In this document: positions 26,778-35,366 of the stretch, in pieces
Position numbering within the stretch: position 1 is the first letter of the stretch
Layout: each line of letters begins with the position of its first letter
Origin: an uncultured Campylobacter sp.
GTDB lineage: Bacteria; Campylobacterota; Campylobacteria; Campylobacterales; Campylobacteraceae
Length of the DNA: 58,048 bases
NCBI RefSeq assembly: GCF_938045345.1
Contig: NZ_CALIMS010000011.1
Span: 1-58,048 of the forward strand
Reading direction: 5' to 3'
Notes under the pieces: generated by a model
What the model saw: the letters and a program-made list of their open reading frames with translations, nothing else
What the model was told of the DNA's origin: nothing
Databases searched by the model: none
Position numbers and translations under genes: made by a program

Positions 26778-28780
26778 TTGCCGCTCCCCGCAAGCGTTTG
26801 GGGCTCGTTCTTGCCGGGTGAATTCGTGTCGGTCGTCGCCAGGCTCGCGAGCGCTTCAAACTCGCTCTCGTCGATCACCCGCACGCCAAGCGAGTGAGCT
26901 TTTTGCAGCTTGGAGCCGGCGTCCTCTCCCGCAAGCACGAAGTCGGTCTTGGCAGATACCGAGCCCTGCACCTTCGCGCCCATCGCCAAAAGTCTGGCCT
27001 TAAACTCGTCACGCGGACGGCTGAGCGTGCCCGTGATGACGACGCTGCGGCCCGTGAAGGCACTTTTGACGGTCTGCGTCTCGGGCGGGCGCGGCGTGAT
27101 GATTTCGCTTAAATTTAGAATTTTTTCGCGATTTATCTTGCAAAACTCCACTAGGCTCCTTGCCATCGCCTCTCCAAAGCCCTCTAGCCGCAGAATTTCA
27201 TCCTCGCTCGCATTCAGCCAATCCTGCCCGAATGCCGCGGCTATCTTGCGCGCGGCCACCTCGCCGATGTGCTCGATCCCTAAAGAAGCGATGAAGCGCT
27301 CAAGCGGCGCGTTTTTGCTCGCATTTATCGCGCTTAAAAGGTTTGAAATTTTTTTATCCGCAAAGCCCTCAAGATCCGCCAAATCCTGCGCGCCGAGGGC
27401 GTAAATGTCGCCGATCTTTGAAATTTTGCCGCTTTCAAAAAGCTGCGTGATCGTCGCGTCGCTTAGCCCTTCGATATTCATGCATTTTTTGGAGCAGAAA
27501 TAGATCAGCGAGCCTATCACACGCGCCTTGCAATCGAGATTTTGACACTTTATGAGCGCGCCTTCGTCAAGCAATTTCTCGCCGCAAACCGGGCAGCGAT
27601 TCGGGCGCGAAATTTCACTCTGCGTGCCGTCTCTGCGCTGTTTGTAAACGCTCGTGATCTTCGGGATCACGTCACCGCTGCGGATGATGCCCACGAAATC
27701 GTTTTTCATTAGCCCCAGCCGCGCGATCTCGTCGAAATTATGAAGCGTCGCGTTTGAAACATTCGCGCCGTCGATGTTTACGCTATCTACGACGGCTACG
27801 GGGGTTACCGCGCCGGTGCGGCCGACCTGCAGATTGATCTCGCGTAGCCGCGTTACCTTTTCGACTGCGGGGAATTTGTACGCGACCATAAAGCGCGGAA
27901 ATTTCACCGTATAGCCCATCTGCGCACACTTTGAAAGCTCGTTTACGCGGATTACCATGCCGTCAAGCATCAGATCTTTGCTCGCGCGCATGCTATGCAG
28001 CGCCTCGTACGCAGCCCTGATCTCGCTCGCGCTCTTGCAGATGCGGCAAAACTCGTCGCGCAAAAAGCCGAGACTGCGCACGAACTCCATTATCTGCGAG
28101 TGCAGTGCAAAGCTTAAGGAATGCTCACCGACCCCCCACGGGATAAATTTTAACTTCCGCTTCGCTACGATCGCGCTATCCAGCTGCCTCAGGCTGCCTG
28201 CGGCGGCGTTGCGCGGGTTTGAAAACAAGCTCTCGCCGTTTGCGGCGCGCTCGTCGTTTAGCGCGTCAAAATCGCTCTTTGCGATCAGCGTCTCGCCGCG
28301 GATCTCGATCCTTCCCTCGTATGGGATCTGAAGCGGCACCGATTTGATCGCTCTTGCGTTTTGCGTTACGTCCTCGCCTATAAGCCCGTCGCCGCGCGTC
28401 GCCGCGCTTATCAGCACGCCGCCTTCGTAGGTCAAATTTAAGCTCGCTCCGTCAAATTTCGGCTCGACGTAAAACTGCGCGCCGCTCTTCTCGCCGCGAG
28501 CTAGCCACGCCAAAAGACCCGCGTCGTCGAAAATATCCTCCATCGACCACATCTGCGCGCCGTGAGCGAGCTTGGAAAAGCCCTCGCTGATCGCGCCTCC
28601 GATGCGCCTTGTGGGCGAGTAGGGCAGCGCGAGTGCGGGATTTTGCTCCTCAAATTTCTCCGCTTGCGAATAAAGCTCGTCATACTCCTCGTCGCTTGCG
28701 ATCGGCCGATCGTCGGTGTAATATGCCCGCGCCCACGCATTTAGTGTATCTACTGCAGATCTGTATTCATCGTAATTCAT
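26774..28780 (-). CDS. ligA: NAD-dependent DNA ligase LigA
   Basis: A 668-residue DNA ligase with all domains: the Ia domain with YDELYSQ near residue 34, and the adenylation domain with the nucleotide-accepting lysine in VEPKFDGASL (K108). An OB fold and a zinc finger follow (CPVCGEKL and CQNLDCKA near 398-420). Helix-hairpin-helix motifs lie around 500-560, and a C-terminal BRCT domain (GRSVVITGTLSRPRDEFKARL) begins near 577. Length is normal, although the last 20 or so residues are a low-complexity tail. It joins Okazaki fragments and completes excision repair. Confidence 0.96.
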   Translation of the reverse strand: MNYDEYRSAVDTLNAWARAYYTDDRPIASDEEYDELYSQAEKFEEQNPALALPYSPTRRIGGAISEGFSKLAHGAQMWSMEDIFDDAGLLAWLARGEKSGAQFYVEPKFDGASLNLTYEGGVLISAATRGDGLIGEDVTQNARAIKSVPLQIPYEGRIEIRGETLIAKSDFDALNDERAANGESLFSNPRNAAAGSLRQLDSAIVAKRKLKFIPWGVGEHSLSFALHSQIMEFVRSLGFLRDEFCRICKSASEIRAAYEALHSMRASKDLMLDGMVIRVNELSKCAQMGYTVKFPRFMVAYKFPAVEKVTRLREINLQVGRTGAVTPVAVVDSVNIDGANVSNATLHNFDEIARLGLMKNDFVGIIRSGDVIPKITSVYKQRRDGTQSEISRPNRCPVCGEKLLDEGALIKCQNLDCKARVIGSLIYFCSKKCMNIEGLSDATITQLFESGKISKIGDIYALGAQDLADLEGFADKKISNLLSAINASKNAPLERFIASLGIEHIGEVAARKIAAAFGQDWLNASEDEILRLEGFGEAMARSLVEFCKINREKILNLSEIITPRPPETQTVKSAFTGRSVVITGTLSRPRDEFKARLLAMGAKVQGSVSAKTDFVLAGEDAGSKLQKAHSLGVRVIDESEFEALASLATTDTNSPGKNEPQTLAGSGK

Positions 28781-28965
28781 CTTGCGCTCGCATCTTTAAA
28801 TTTTAAAATTCCGCGCTCCGCTAAAATTTTACGTCGCGTTAGAATTTTACGCTCCGCGGCAGGCCCCTGCATCCCAAACACTGCGCCGCACAGCCTATTA
28901 TCGTTAAATTTTGTGGGTTCGCTCGCTTTAAATTTCGTGTTTAAAAAGGCGCGATCAAATTCCAT
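28777..28965 (-). CDS. Possible short coupling ORF between kdsB and ligA
   Basis: A 62-residue ORF whose start overlaps the end of kdsB by 11 bp and whose stop overlaps the ligA start as ATGA. Residues are basic and repetitive (ERKILTRRKILAERGILKF), with DNA words AAATTTT and GAATTTTA. I see no domain. It may keep ribosomes moving from kdsB to ligA, or it may be chance. Confidence 0.25.
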   Translation of the reverse strand: MEFDRAFLNTKFKASEPTKFNDNRLCGAVFGMQGPAAERKILTRRKILAERGILKFKDASAR

Positions 28966-29689
28966 TGCCGAACTCCTTTAGTGCGCGCTCGTAATCAGCC
29001 GGCGTGTCGATGCCGATGCTTTCGGTTTCGATCCCAAGCATCGCGATCTTTTCGCCCGCGCTTATGGCGCGAAGCTGCTCTAGTTTTTCGGTATCTTCCA
29101 GCGCTGAGGCGGGCAGGGCGCAAAACCGCTTTAAATTTCGCACGCTGTATGCGTAGATACCGATGTGTCCGAGGTAGCACTCGCATGCCGCACGCGGATA
29201 AGGGATGGGCGAGCGCGAAAAATAGATCGCAAAGCCAGCGTTGTCGAGCACGAGCTTGACTAAATTCGGATCCGCCGCCGCCTCCTGGCTTATGTATTTG
29301 TAGCAGCTCGCCATAAATGCGCCCTTTTGCGCGATCATGGCGTTGGCGAAATCTTTAAATTTAATCAAATTTTCGCTCTCAAAAAAGGGCTCGTCGGCTT
29401 GGATATTGATGATGATCTCGTTCTCCGCAAGAGCCGCGTTTGCGACCGCTTCATTGATCCGATCGGTGCCGCTTTGATGCTCGCGCGCGGTGAGAACGGC
29501 GTCAAAGCCGTAATCCTGCGCGATCTTTAAAATTTGCGGCTCATCCACGGCGATTAGCACGCGGTCTGCTTTGGCGGCATTTTGAGCCGTTTTGATAAAC
29601 ATCGGCACGCCGCCAAACTCACATAAAATTTTATTTTTAAAGCGCGTCGAAGCAAGGCGCGCAGGGATTACTATCATTTTTTGATCCAC
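28955..29689 (-). CDS. kdsB: 3-deoxy-manno-octulosonate cytidylyltransferase
   Basis: KdsB activates Kdo as CMP-Kdo for lipopolysaccharide inner-core synthesis. The 244-residue protein shows the family motifs: IPARLASTRFKNKIL at the N-terminus, TAREHQSGTDRINEA near residue 82, NIQADEPF near 115 and SRSPIPYPR near 175. It overlaps thrC by 16 bp. The thrC-kdsB neighbourhood is also found in C. jejuni near lpxK. Confidence 0.95.
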   Translation of the reverse strand: MDQKMIVIPARLASTRFKNKILCEFGGVPMFIKTAQNAAKADRVLIAVDEPQILKIAQDYGFDAVLTAREHQSGTDRINEAVANAALAENEIIINIQADEPFFESENLIKFKDFANAMIAQKGAFMASCYKYISQEAAADPNLVKLVLDNAGFAIYFSRSPIPYPRAACECYLGHIGIYAYSVRNLKRFCALPASALEDTEKLEQLRAISAGEKIAMLGIETESIGIDTPADYERALKEFGNGI

Positions 29690-31227
29690 TCCATTATGGC
29701 GTTTTTGATCTCGCTTTGCTCCACGACGCTAGAGTGTACCTGCGGCGCGCTAAAAAGGCGTGAGATCTGCGGCGGAATGTCGCTGCGAAATTCCTTCGAA
29801 AGCGCGATCATATCGGCTCGCTCGTCTTTGCAAGCCCTGCCTTTGATCGCGCCGATCATCGACGGCGTAAATTTGATCCACTTCGCCGTCGAGATGACGA
29901 GATTTAGGCGGCTTTCGTCAAGTAGCTTAAAGCAGGTCGCCGTGTGCGGGTCGATCAGCACGCCGCGGCTGCTCTCTTGCTTGATAAATTTAGCGCACTG
30001 CGCATCGTCGCAAAAATCCGCCTCAAAAATCTCGCGCAGCTTCGCAAGCTCGCTCGCGCTAAGTTTATAAAATTTATCTCGCGCCAGGCTTTGCATCAGC
30101 TCGCTCGTGCGCGTATCGCCGAATAGATCGCTAAGTAGCCGCTCGACGTTGGAGCTAACTAAAATATCCATCGCAGGGCTGATCGTGCGGATGAGCTCGC
30201 GCCCGCGCAGATCGTAGATGCCGCTCGTAAAAAGCTCGGTTAGGATATTGTTCGCGTTTGAAGCGATCTTGATTTTGCCGATCTTTGCGCCCATTTTTTT
30301 GGCGAAATACGCTCCCAGCGCGTTGCCGAAATTTCCGCTAGGCACTATGACGTCGAAGCTGCAAAATTTGGCATTCGGTTTTGCGCTCTGCGCGCTGTTT
30401 GCGCTCGCTGCGGCGTCAAAATTTTTGCCGCACGCCGCGCACTGATCGCTTTGCTTTAAATTTTGCTCATAGCTCAATACGCCGTGCTTTGAGAAATAGA
30501 TACTAGCATAGAGGTAGTAGATGATCTGAAATAAAATCCTGCCGAAATTTACGGAGTTTGCGGCGCTTAGATTTAAATTCGCCCGCGCGAGCTCATTTTT
30601 AAAATCCTCGTCAGCCAGCAGCGATTTTAGCGCGCGTTGCGTATCGTCGAAGTTGCCGCGCACGCCTAAAATTTTAAGATTTGCCGCGCTTTGTTTGATC
30701 ATCTGCTGGCGCTGTATCTCGCTCGTGCCGCCCTGCGGGTAGAGGCAGACCGCTTTGATGTTTTCGTCGTCCGCAAAAGCCTCCAGCGTAGCAGGCCCCG
30801 TGTCGCCGCTCGTAGCGCACATTATTAAAAATTTTTCATTCCTGGATTTTGCGATGCTTTTTAAAAGCGCGCCGAAAGGTTGCAGCGCCATATCCTTAAA
30901 CGCGAGCGTCGGACCGTGGTAAAGCTCCAAAATATAGGCGTTTTTGCTTAATTTTTTGATCTGGACGGGGCAGGCGGGGTTTTCAAATTTATCGTAGCGC
31001 TTTAGCGCGTCTTCAAAGACCTCGCTGCTTACGTCAAAATCGAAGCTCTCGATGATTTTAAGCGCGATCTGTTTGTAGCTCAGATCCTCGCACTGCTTAA
31101 AAAAATCCTCGCTCAAAAGCGGCAGCCGCTCGGGGCTGAAAAGCCCGCCGCCGCTTGCGCTCGGATTTAGCAGCGCGTAGCTAAGATCCGCTTTTTGCGA
31201 AAAATCTCTCGTTGAAACCAGTTTCAT
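29674..31227 (-). CDS. thrC: Threonine synthase ThrC with a small insertion
   Basis: A PLP enzyme converting O-phosphohomoserine to threonine. The 517-residue protein has the PLP lysine in LAFKDMALQPFG (K111), phosphate-binding CATSGDTGPATLEAF, QGGTSEIQRQQM and VPSGNFGNALGAYFAKKMGA. Between residues about 247 and 289 lies a low-complexity insertion with CAACGK and an Ala/Asn/Ser-rich run, directly before the conserved VIVPSGNFG strand. The enzyme is otherwise complete. It overlaps kdsB at its end. Confidence 0.95.
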   Translation of the reverse strand: MKLVSTRDFSQKADLSYALLNPSASGGGLFSPERLPLLSEDFFKQCEDLSYKQIALKIIESFDFDVSSEVFEDALKRYDKFENPACPVQIKKLSKNAYILELYHGPTLAFKDMALQPFGALLKSIAKSRNEKFLIMCATSGDTGPATLEAFADDENIKAVCLYPQGGTSEIQRQQMIKQSAANLKILGVRGNFDDTQRALKSLLADEDFKNELARANLNLSAANSVNFGRILFQIIYYLYASIYFSKHGVLSYEQNLKQSDQCAACGKNFDAAASANSAQSAKPNAKFCSFDVIVPSGNFGNALGAYFAKKMGAKIGKIKIASNANNILTELFTSGIYDLRGRELIRTISPAMDILVSSNVERLLSDLFGDTRTSELMQSLARDKFYKLSASELAKLREIFEADFCDDAQCAKFIKQESSRGVLIDPHTATCFKLLDESRLNLVISTAKWIKFTPSMIGAIKGRACKDERADMIALSKEFRSDIPPQISRLFSAPQVHSSVVEQSEIKNAIMEWIKK

Positions 31228-31348
31228 CTTTTTCCTTTTTAAAATTTTAAAATTTACGCCCGCCTAGGCGCTTTAAATTTGATCGCTTAGACCGCTTGCA
31301 CGGACTTGCGGCATTGCCGCTTTAAGCCTGTCGCCTCCGCGCTCGCGT

Positions 31349-32206
31349 CTAAATTTCTTCCTTTATCAAACTTCCTATGCCGCCGTCCGTGAAAAGCTCA
31401 AGCAGGATCGAGTGCGGAATTTTGCCGTTGATGATATGCGCGGCACTTGCGCCGTTTCGCACGCATTGCAGGCACGCATCGACCTTTGGGATCATGCCGC
31501 CTGCGATCGTGCCGTCCTTTTTAAGCTTCGAAATTAGCGCGGCATCAAGCTTGCTGATTAAATTTCCCTCTTTATCGAGCACTCCGTCAATGTCGCTTAA
31601 AAATATCGCCTTGCTCGCTTTTAGCGCGGCTGCGATCCTGCTGGCGCAGAGATCGGCGTTGATATTAAAGCTCACGTTTTCGTCCGTCTCGCCGCCCGCA
31701 AGCGGGGCGATCACCGGCAGATAGTCCTTTTGCAGCAGGTCGTTTATCAGCTTGGTGTTTACCTCGGTGATCTCGCCTACGAAGCCGTATTTTTTCTCAT
31801 CGAGAAATTTTGCCCTTAAAAGCCCGCCGTCCTTGCCGCTGATGCCGATCGCAGGCGCGCCGTTTTGGTTCAAAAGCGCCGTGATCTCTTTATTTACCGC
31901 GCCGCTTAGCACCATCTCGGTAATTTCGATCGCGTCTTTATTCGTTATGCGAAGCCCGTCCCTGAACTCGCTCTGCACGCCGATCTTATCCAGGGTCTGA
32001 TTGATCTTTTTGCCGCCGCCGTGCACGACGATGATCTTGATGCCGACCATATGCAAAAGCACGATGTCGCGGGCAAAATCAAGCTTGAGCGTATCATCGG
32101 TTTGCGCCGCGCCGCCGTATTTGACGACGAAAATTTTATCTCTAAATTTACGGATATAGGGCAGCGCAGAGATGATGACTTCGGCGGTTTTGCTCTTTTT
32201 TATCAT
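31349..32206 (-). CDS. argB: Acetylglutamate kinase ArgB
   Basis: A 285-residue amino-acid kinase of arginine biosynthesis. Conserved parts are the N-terminal VVKYGGAAQTDD, VHGGGKKINQTLDKIG near residue 60, the RITNKDAIEITEMVLSG block and FLSDIDGVLDKEGNLISKL near 200. Length and motifs are normal, with no insertion, in contrast to its neighbours. It is separated from thrC by about 120 bp and from lpxK by 18 bp. Confidence 0.95.
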   Translation of the reverse strand: MIKKSKTAEVIISALPYIRKFRDKIFVVKYGGAAQTDDTLKLDFARDIVLLHMVGIKIIVVHGGGKKINQTLDKIGVQSEFRDGLRITNKDAIEITEMVLSGAVNKEITALLNQNGAPAIGISGKDGGLLRAKFLDEKKYGFVGEITEVNTKLINDLLQKDYLPVIAPLAGGETDENVSFNINADLCASRIAAALKASKAIFLSDIDGVLDKEGNLISKLDAALISKLKKDGTIAGGMIPKVDACLQCVRNGASAAHIINGKIPHSILLELFTDGGIGSLIKEEI

Positions 32207-32224
32207 AAAATTCCTTTAAAAACC

Positions 32225-33328
32225 TTATTTTATCATAGCTTGGTTTATGTAGTTTTGAATTTTGCGGATAAAGTTTTCGCTTAGCTTTAAATTTAGCAAA
32301 ATCACCGAAATTTCCGCGCCCAAATCCCTTAATTTCACGTAATCTTTTGCCGTGCAAAGGATATGCTCCGCATCCTCGCGCCTTAGCAGCTCTAAAATCT
32401 GCTCTTTTTTGAAATCATAATGATCGAGGAAAAACGCGTGCGCTTTTGCGAGCGGCAAAAACTCTTGCAAGCGCCAAGGTTTGGCGATAGCGCTGATTAA
32501 GATCGTGCGGGATTTTTCAAAACCAGCCTCTTTGGAGTTTGAAATTTTATCCTCGGTAGGGTTTAAATTTGAAATTTTATCTGCGGCGGTTTTTAAATTT
32601 AAATCCGAAATTTTATCCGCGGTGGAATTTGAAATTTCATCTGCGTCGGAATTTGAAATTTCATCCGTGCCGTTTAGCCCCTCTTGCAGATCCGCCGCCG
32701 AAACGATTTTAAGCTCCTGCGAGATGTCGCTCGAAGAGGGTATGAAATCCGCAAATTTATAAAAAAACGGCGGGTAGCGATACGCGGCGAGGGGCAGGCA
32801 AAAGGGCAGCTTCGGCGCGCTTTGTGGGCGCAGCAAGATATCAAATTTAGAGATATTAAATTTAGAAAATCCGTCGTCCAAGATCACGAGCTCAAAGCCG
32901 AGAGTTTGTGCGCGCAAAATCCCTGCGGCGCGATCTTCGCTAACGATTACGTTTGCGCCGCGCAAAAACAGCGCGTATTCCATCGCCTCATCTCCGCTTT
33001 GCTCTACGTCGCAAAGTATCCGTCCGCTGAGCGCCACTTCGAGCAAGCCTCTGCTTTTGCGCCCGTATCCGCGAAGGATGATACATGTTTTGAGCTCCTC
33101 GCTAAATTCTTTAAAAAGCGCCCGCACTAGCGGGGTTTTGCCGCTTCCGCCGAGGGTTAAATTTCCGACGCTGATTATTGGAATTTTAAATTTTTGCGGC
33201 TTAGCAAAGAGCCTTTTTAGGCAGACGATCAGTGTATAAAGCAGCGATAACGGCGCCAAAATCACTCCGAGCGCAAGCCACGCGGGGCTCGGGTCGTATA
33301 GGTTTCGCTCGATTAGGAGTTTAAACAC
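32225..33328 (-). CDS. lpxK: Tetraacyldisaccharide 4'-kinase LpxK with repeat insertion
   Basis: LpxK phosphorylates the lipid A precursor at the inner membrane. N-terminal membrane helix at about 18-38; P-loop SVGNLTLGGSGKTPL at 53-67; RGYGRKSRG near 86; LDDGFSK near 150. Residues about 212-272 are a low-complexity insertion built of repeated DEISNS/DKISN peptides, placed before the conserved SAIAKPWRLQEFL. Its DNA is a row of 24-, 30- and 36-bp tandem units (listed separately). It overlaps the DegT-like gene by 8 bp. The neighbourhood matches C. jejuni, apart from the DegT-like gene. Confidence 0.93.
   Translation of the reverse strand: MFKLLIERNLYDPSPAWLALGVILAPLSLLYTLIVCLKRLFAKPQKFKIPIISVGNLTLGGSGKTPLVRALFKEFSEELKTCIILRGYGRKSRGLLEVALSGRILCDVEQSGDEAMEYALFLRGANVIVSEDRAAGILRAQTLGFELVILDDGFSKFNISKFDILLRPQSAPKLPFCLPLAAYRYPPFFYKFADFIPSSSDISQELKIVSAADLQEGLNGTDEISNSDADEISNSTADKISDLNLKTAADKISNLNPTEDKISNSKEAGFEKSRTILISAIAKPWRLQEFLPLAKAHAFFLDHYDFKKEQILELLRREDAEHILCTAKDYVKLRDLGAEISVILLNLKLSENFIRKIQNYINQAMIK
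32541..32664 (-). repeat. In-frame tandem repeats inside lpxK
   Basis: The word GAAATTTTAT or GAAATTTCAT begins at 32541, 32571, 32607, 32631 and 32655, i.e. units of 30, 36, 24 and 24 bp, all multiples of three. Spacers resemble CTGCGGCGG...AATTT. The array and its edges (32512-32695) hold nine RAATTY hexamers in about 180 bp. On the minus strand they encode the EISNS/KISN peptides of LpxK. Confidence 0.9.
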
Positions 33329-34457
33329 GATTTTGCGCTATCTCTTTGATCTGCTCGCAGATGTAGCTTACATCGTCGTCGCTAAGCGCCGTGTAGATCG
33401 GCAAGGATAAAATTTGCTGATAGTTTTTAAGCGCATTCGGGAAATCATTGACCTTGTAATTATATTTGCTTTTGTAATAGCTTAGCAGATGCACCGGCAC
33501 ATAGTGCAGCGAAACGCTCACTCCGCGCGAGATCAGCGCCTTGGCGAAATCGTCGCGGTTTTTGTCGATCTTTACGATGAATTGAGTATAGATATGCTCC
33601 TCGCTGTCGCTTGGAAGCGTTACGTGCGGGCAGTTTGCAAGCTGCTCGCGGTAGGCTGCGGCGATCTGCTTGCGGCGCTTTATAAAAGCGTCGGTTTTCT
33701 CAAACTGGGCGATGGCGTAAGCGGAATTTATGGCGTTAAGATCGTATTTTTGACCGATGCGATCGACGTCGTAGGTAAAAGACATATTGCCGTCTTTGTA
33801 AAAGGCGTCCCCTACGATGCCGCCGTTTCTTAAAATTTGCGCGGCGCTTGCGATCTCATCGTCGTTCGTAACGAAAAAGCCCGCCGTAGAGATTGCGTCT
33901 TGCGCTTGAGGATTGATCTGAAAGCACGATATGAGCGAGCTTTTAAGCGCTCCGATTTTTGCGCCCTTATAGGTAGCGCCCATAGCGCGGCACGCATCGT
34001 CTATAAGGATGATATTTTCGCTTTTGGCGACCTCGCTGATGGCGTCTATATCCGCAGCAAGCCCCGCGATGTGCGAGATGAAAGCGCATTTTAGCTTCTT
34101 GTGGCGGTTCTGATCTATCGTGCGAGCAAGGCTTTCGCTCGTGATGTTAAAGCTTATCGGATCGATATCTACGAAAACTGGCTCTGCGTCGAAGTGGCGG
34201 ATCACTTCGGCGACGTTAGGGAAGGAATTTACGGAGCATAAAATTTTATCTCCGCGCTTAATATCCATCGCACAAAGCGCCAGATGCAGTGCCGTCGTGC
34301 CGCTAGTAGTCGATACGGCATGCTTTACGCCGAAGTATTTACAAATATCCTCTTCAAAAATTTCGCTATATCTTATATCGCTGTTGTAGAGGGCGCTTTT
34401 AATTAAGTCTTCCTCTTTTTTATCGATTTGAGCCTTATAAAACGGTATCTCTTTCAT
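33321..34457 (-). CDS. DegT/DnrJ/EryC1-family protein lacking the PLP lysine
   Basis: A 378-residue fold-type I protein of the sugar aminotransferase family: STTSGTTALHLAL near residue 49, LIDDACRAMGATYKGAKIG near 151 and LHYVPVHLL near 307. Normal members have SFH/FYPTK-type sequence with the Schiff-base lysine just before a GDGG loop. Here the segment is SCFQINPQAQDAISTAGFFV and there is no lysine between K172 and K221. It may therefore be a non-aminating enzyme (compare ColD, which has histidine there) or a binding or regulatory homologue. The overlap with lpxK suggests a surface-glycan role. Confidence 0.8.
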   Translation of the reverse strand: MKEIPFYKAQIDKKEEDLIKSALYNSDIRYSEIFEEDICKYFGVKHAVSTTSGTTALHLALCAMDIKRGDKILCSVNSFPNVAEVIRHFDAEPVFVDIDPISFNITSESLARTIDQNRHKKLKCAFISHIAGLAADIDAISEVAKSENIILIDDACRAMGATYKGAKIGALKSSLISCFQINPQAQDAISTAGFFVTNDDEIASAAQILRNGGIVGDAFYKDGNMSFTYDVDRIGQKYDLNAINSAYAIAQFEKTDAFIKRRKQIAAAYREQLANCPHVTLPSDSEEHIYTQFIVKIDKNRDDFAKALISRGVSVSLHYVPVHLLSYYKSKYNYKVNDFPNALKNYQQILSLPIYTALSDDDVSYICEQIKEIAQNRV

Positions 34458-34467
34458 AAATCTCTCC

Positions 34468-35271
34468 TTAGTGTGCGGGCTCTATGCGAGCGACCGCGGG
34501 CGCGCGAAGCTTAAAATTATTTTTAAGAATTCTACGGACGATAAATTTTACCAGCTCTTGATTGTGGTGCGAGTTTTGCAGATATTTTAGATCGTTTACG
34601 GTTATTTGCTCGCCTGAGCGAAATTTCGTCCGCAGCGCTTCGTGCGAAAAAATATCTCTTAGCACGCTATCTAAGATCTCGTAGCTGTATCCAAGCTCAC
34701 GTTCGTCGCTTTGATTTTCCCATAGATCGGCGCTGGGAGCTTTTTTTATGATCGCATCGTCTATGCATAAAATTTTTGCAAATTTAAACAGATCGCTTTT
34801 AAAAATTTCGCCGATCGGATTAAACGCGCAGGCCAGATCGCCGTAGATCGTGCCGTAGCCGAGCATTCGCTCGCTAAGATTGCTCGTGCCTACGACTACG
34901 CCGCGTTTAGCCGCGCTGTAATCATAAAGCAAGCTCATTCTTATGCGCGCGGCGAAATTTCCGATGCGAAGAGCGCTTGCGCCGGGATTTAAAGCGGTAA
35001 AATTTTCTACAAATGGCGCGATCTCTTGGATTTCGTAGGGGATATTAAAGGATTCGCAGTGAAAGATGCCGTCTGCCATATTTTCTAAATTTGAACCCGC
35101 ACTAGGTAGGATAAGCCCGTAAGTGGGGATCTCGGTAAGTGCACAAAGCGCAGAAACCACGGCGCTGTCAAGCCCACCGCTGATGCCTACTACAAAGGCG
35201 TCCGCGCCCGTTTCATCGAGTCTCTCCGATAAAAAATCAGTCAGTTGCGGCAGCAAATCGTCCAAAAACAT
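34468..35271 (-). CDS. nadE: NH3-dependent NAD+ synthetase NadE
   Basis: A 267-residue enzyme that amidates deamido-NAD using ammonia and ATP. The pyrophosphatase P-loop GISGGLDSAVVSALC is near residue 29, GTSNLSERMLGYGTIYGDLA near 128, and PSADLWENQSDERELG near 178. No glutaminase domain is present, so it is the ammonia-dependent form. The gene lies 10 bp upstream of the DegT-like gene and divergent from the metallohydrolase at 35367. Confidence 0.95.
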   Translation of the reverse strand: MFLDDLLPQLTDFLSERLDETGADAFVVGISGGLDSAVVSALCALTEIPTYGLILPSAGSNLENMADGIFHCESFNIPYEIQEIAPFVENFTALNPGASALRIGNFAARIRMSLLYDYSAAKRGVVVGTSNLSERMLGYGTIYGDLACAFNPIGEIFKSDLFKFAKILCIDDAIIKKAPSADLWENQSDERELGYSYEILDSVLRDIFSHEALRTKFRSGEQITVNDLKYLQNSHHNQELVKFIVRRILKNNFKLRAPAVARIEPAH

Positions 35272-35366
35272 AATATTTAGCCTTAAAATTTTACGTTAAA
35301 TTGTGCGAATTTTAACTATTTTTGGCTAAATTACGGCTTTAATTTAAGCTTAAAAGGAGGATTTAA

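Noticed and set aside
26242..27003. 253-residue plus-strand ORF
   Set aside because: It lies antisense to tlyA, the ligA-tlyA spacer and ligA, has no ribosome-binding site, and its protein is arginine/serine-rich and random-looking.
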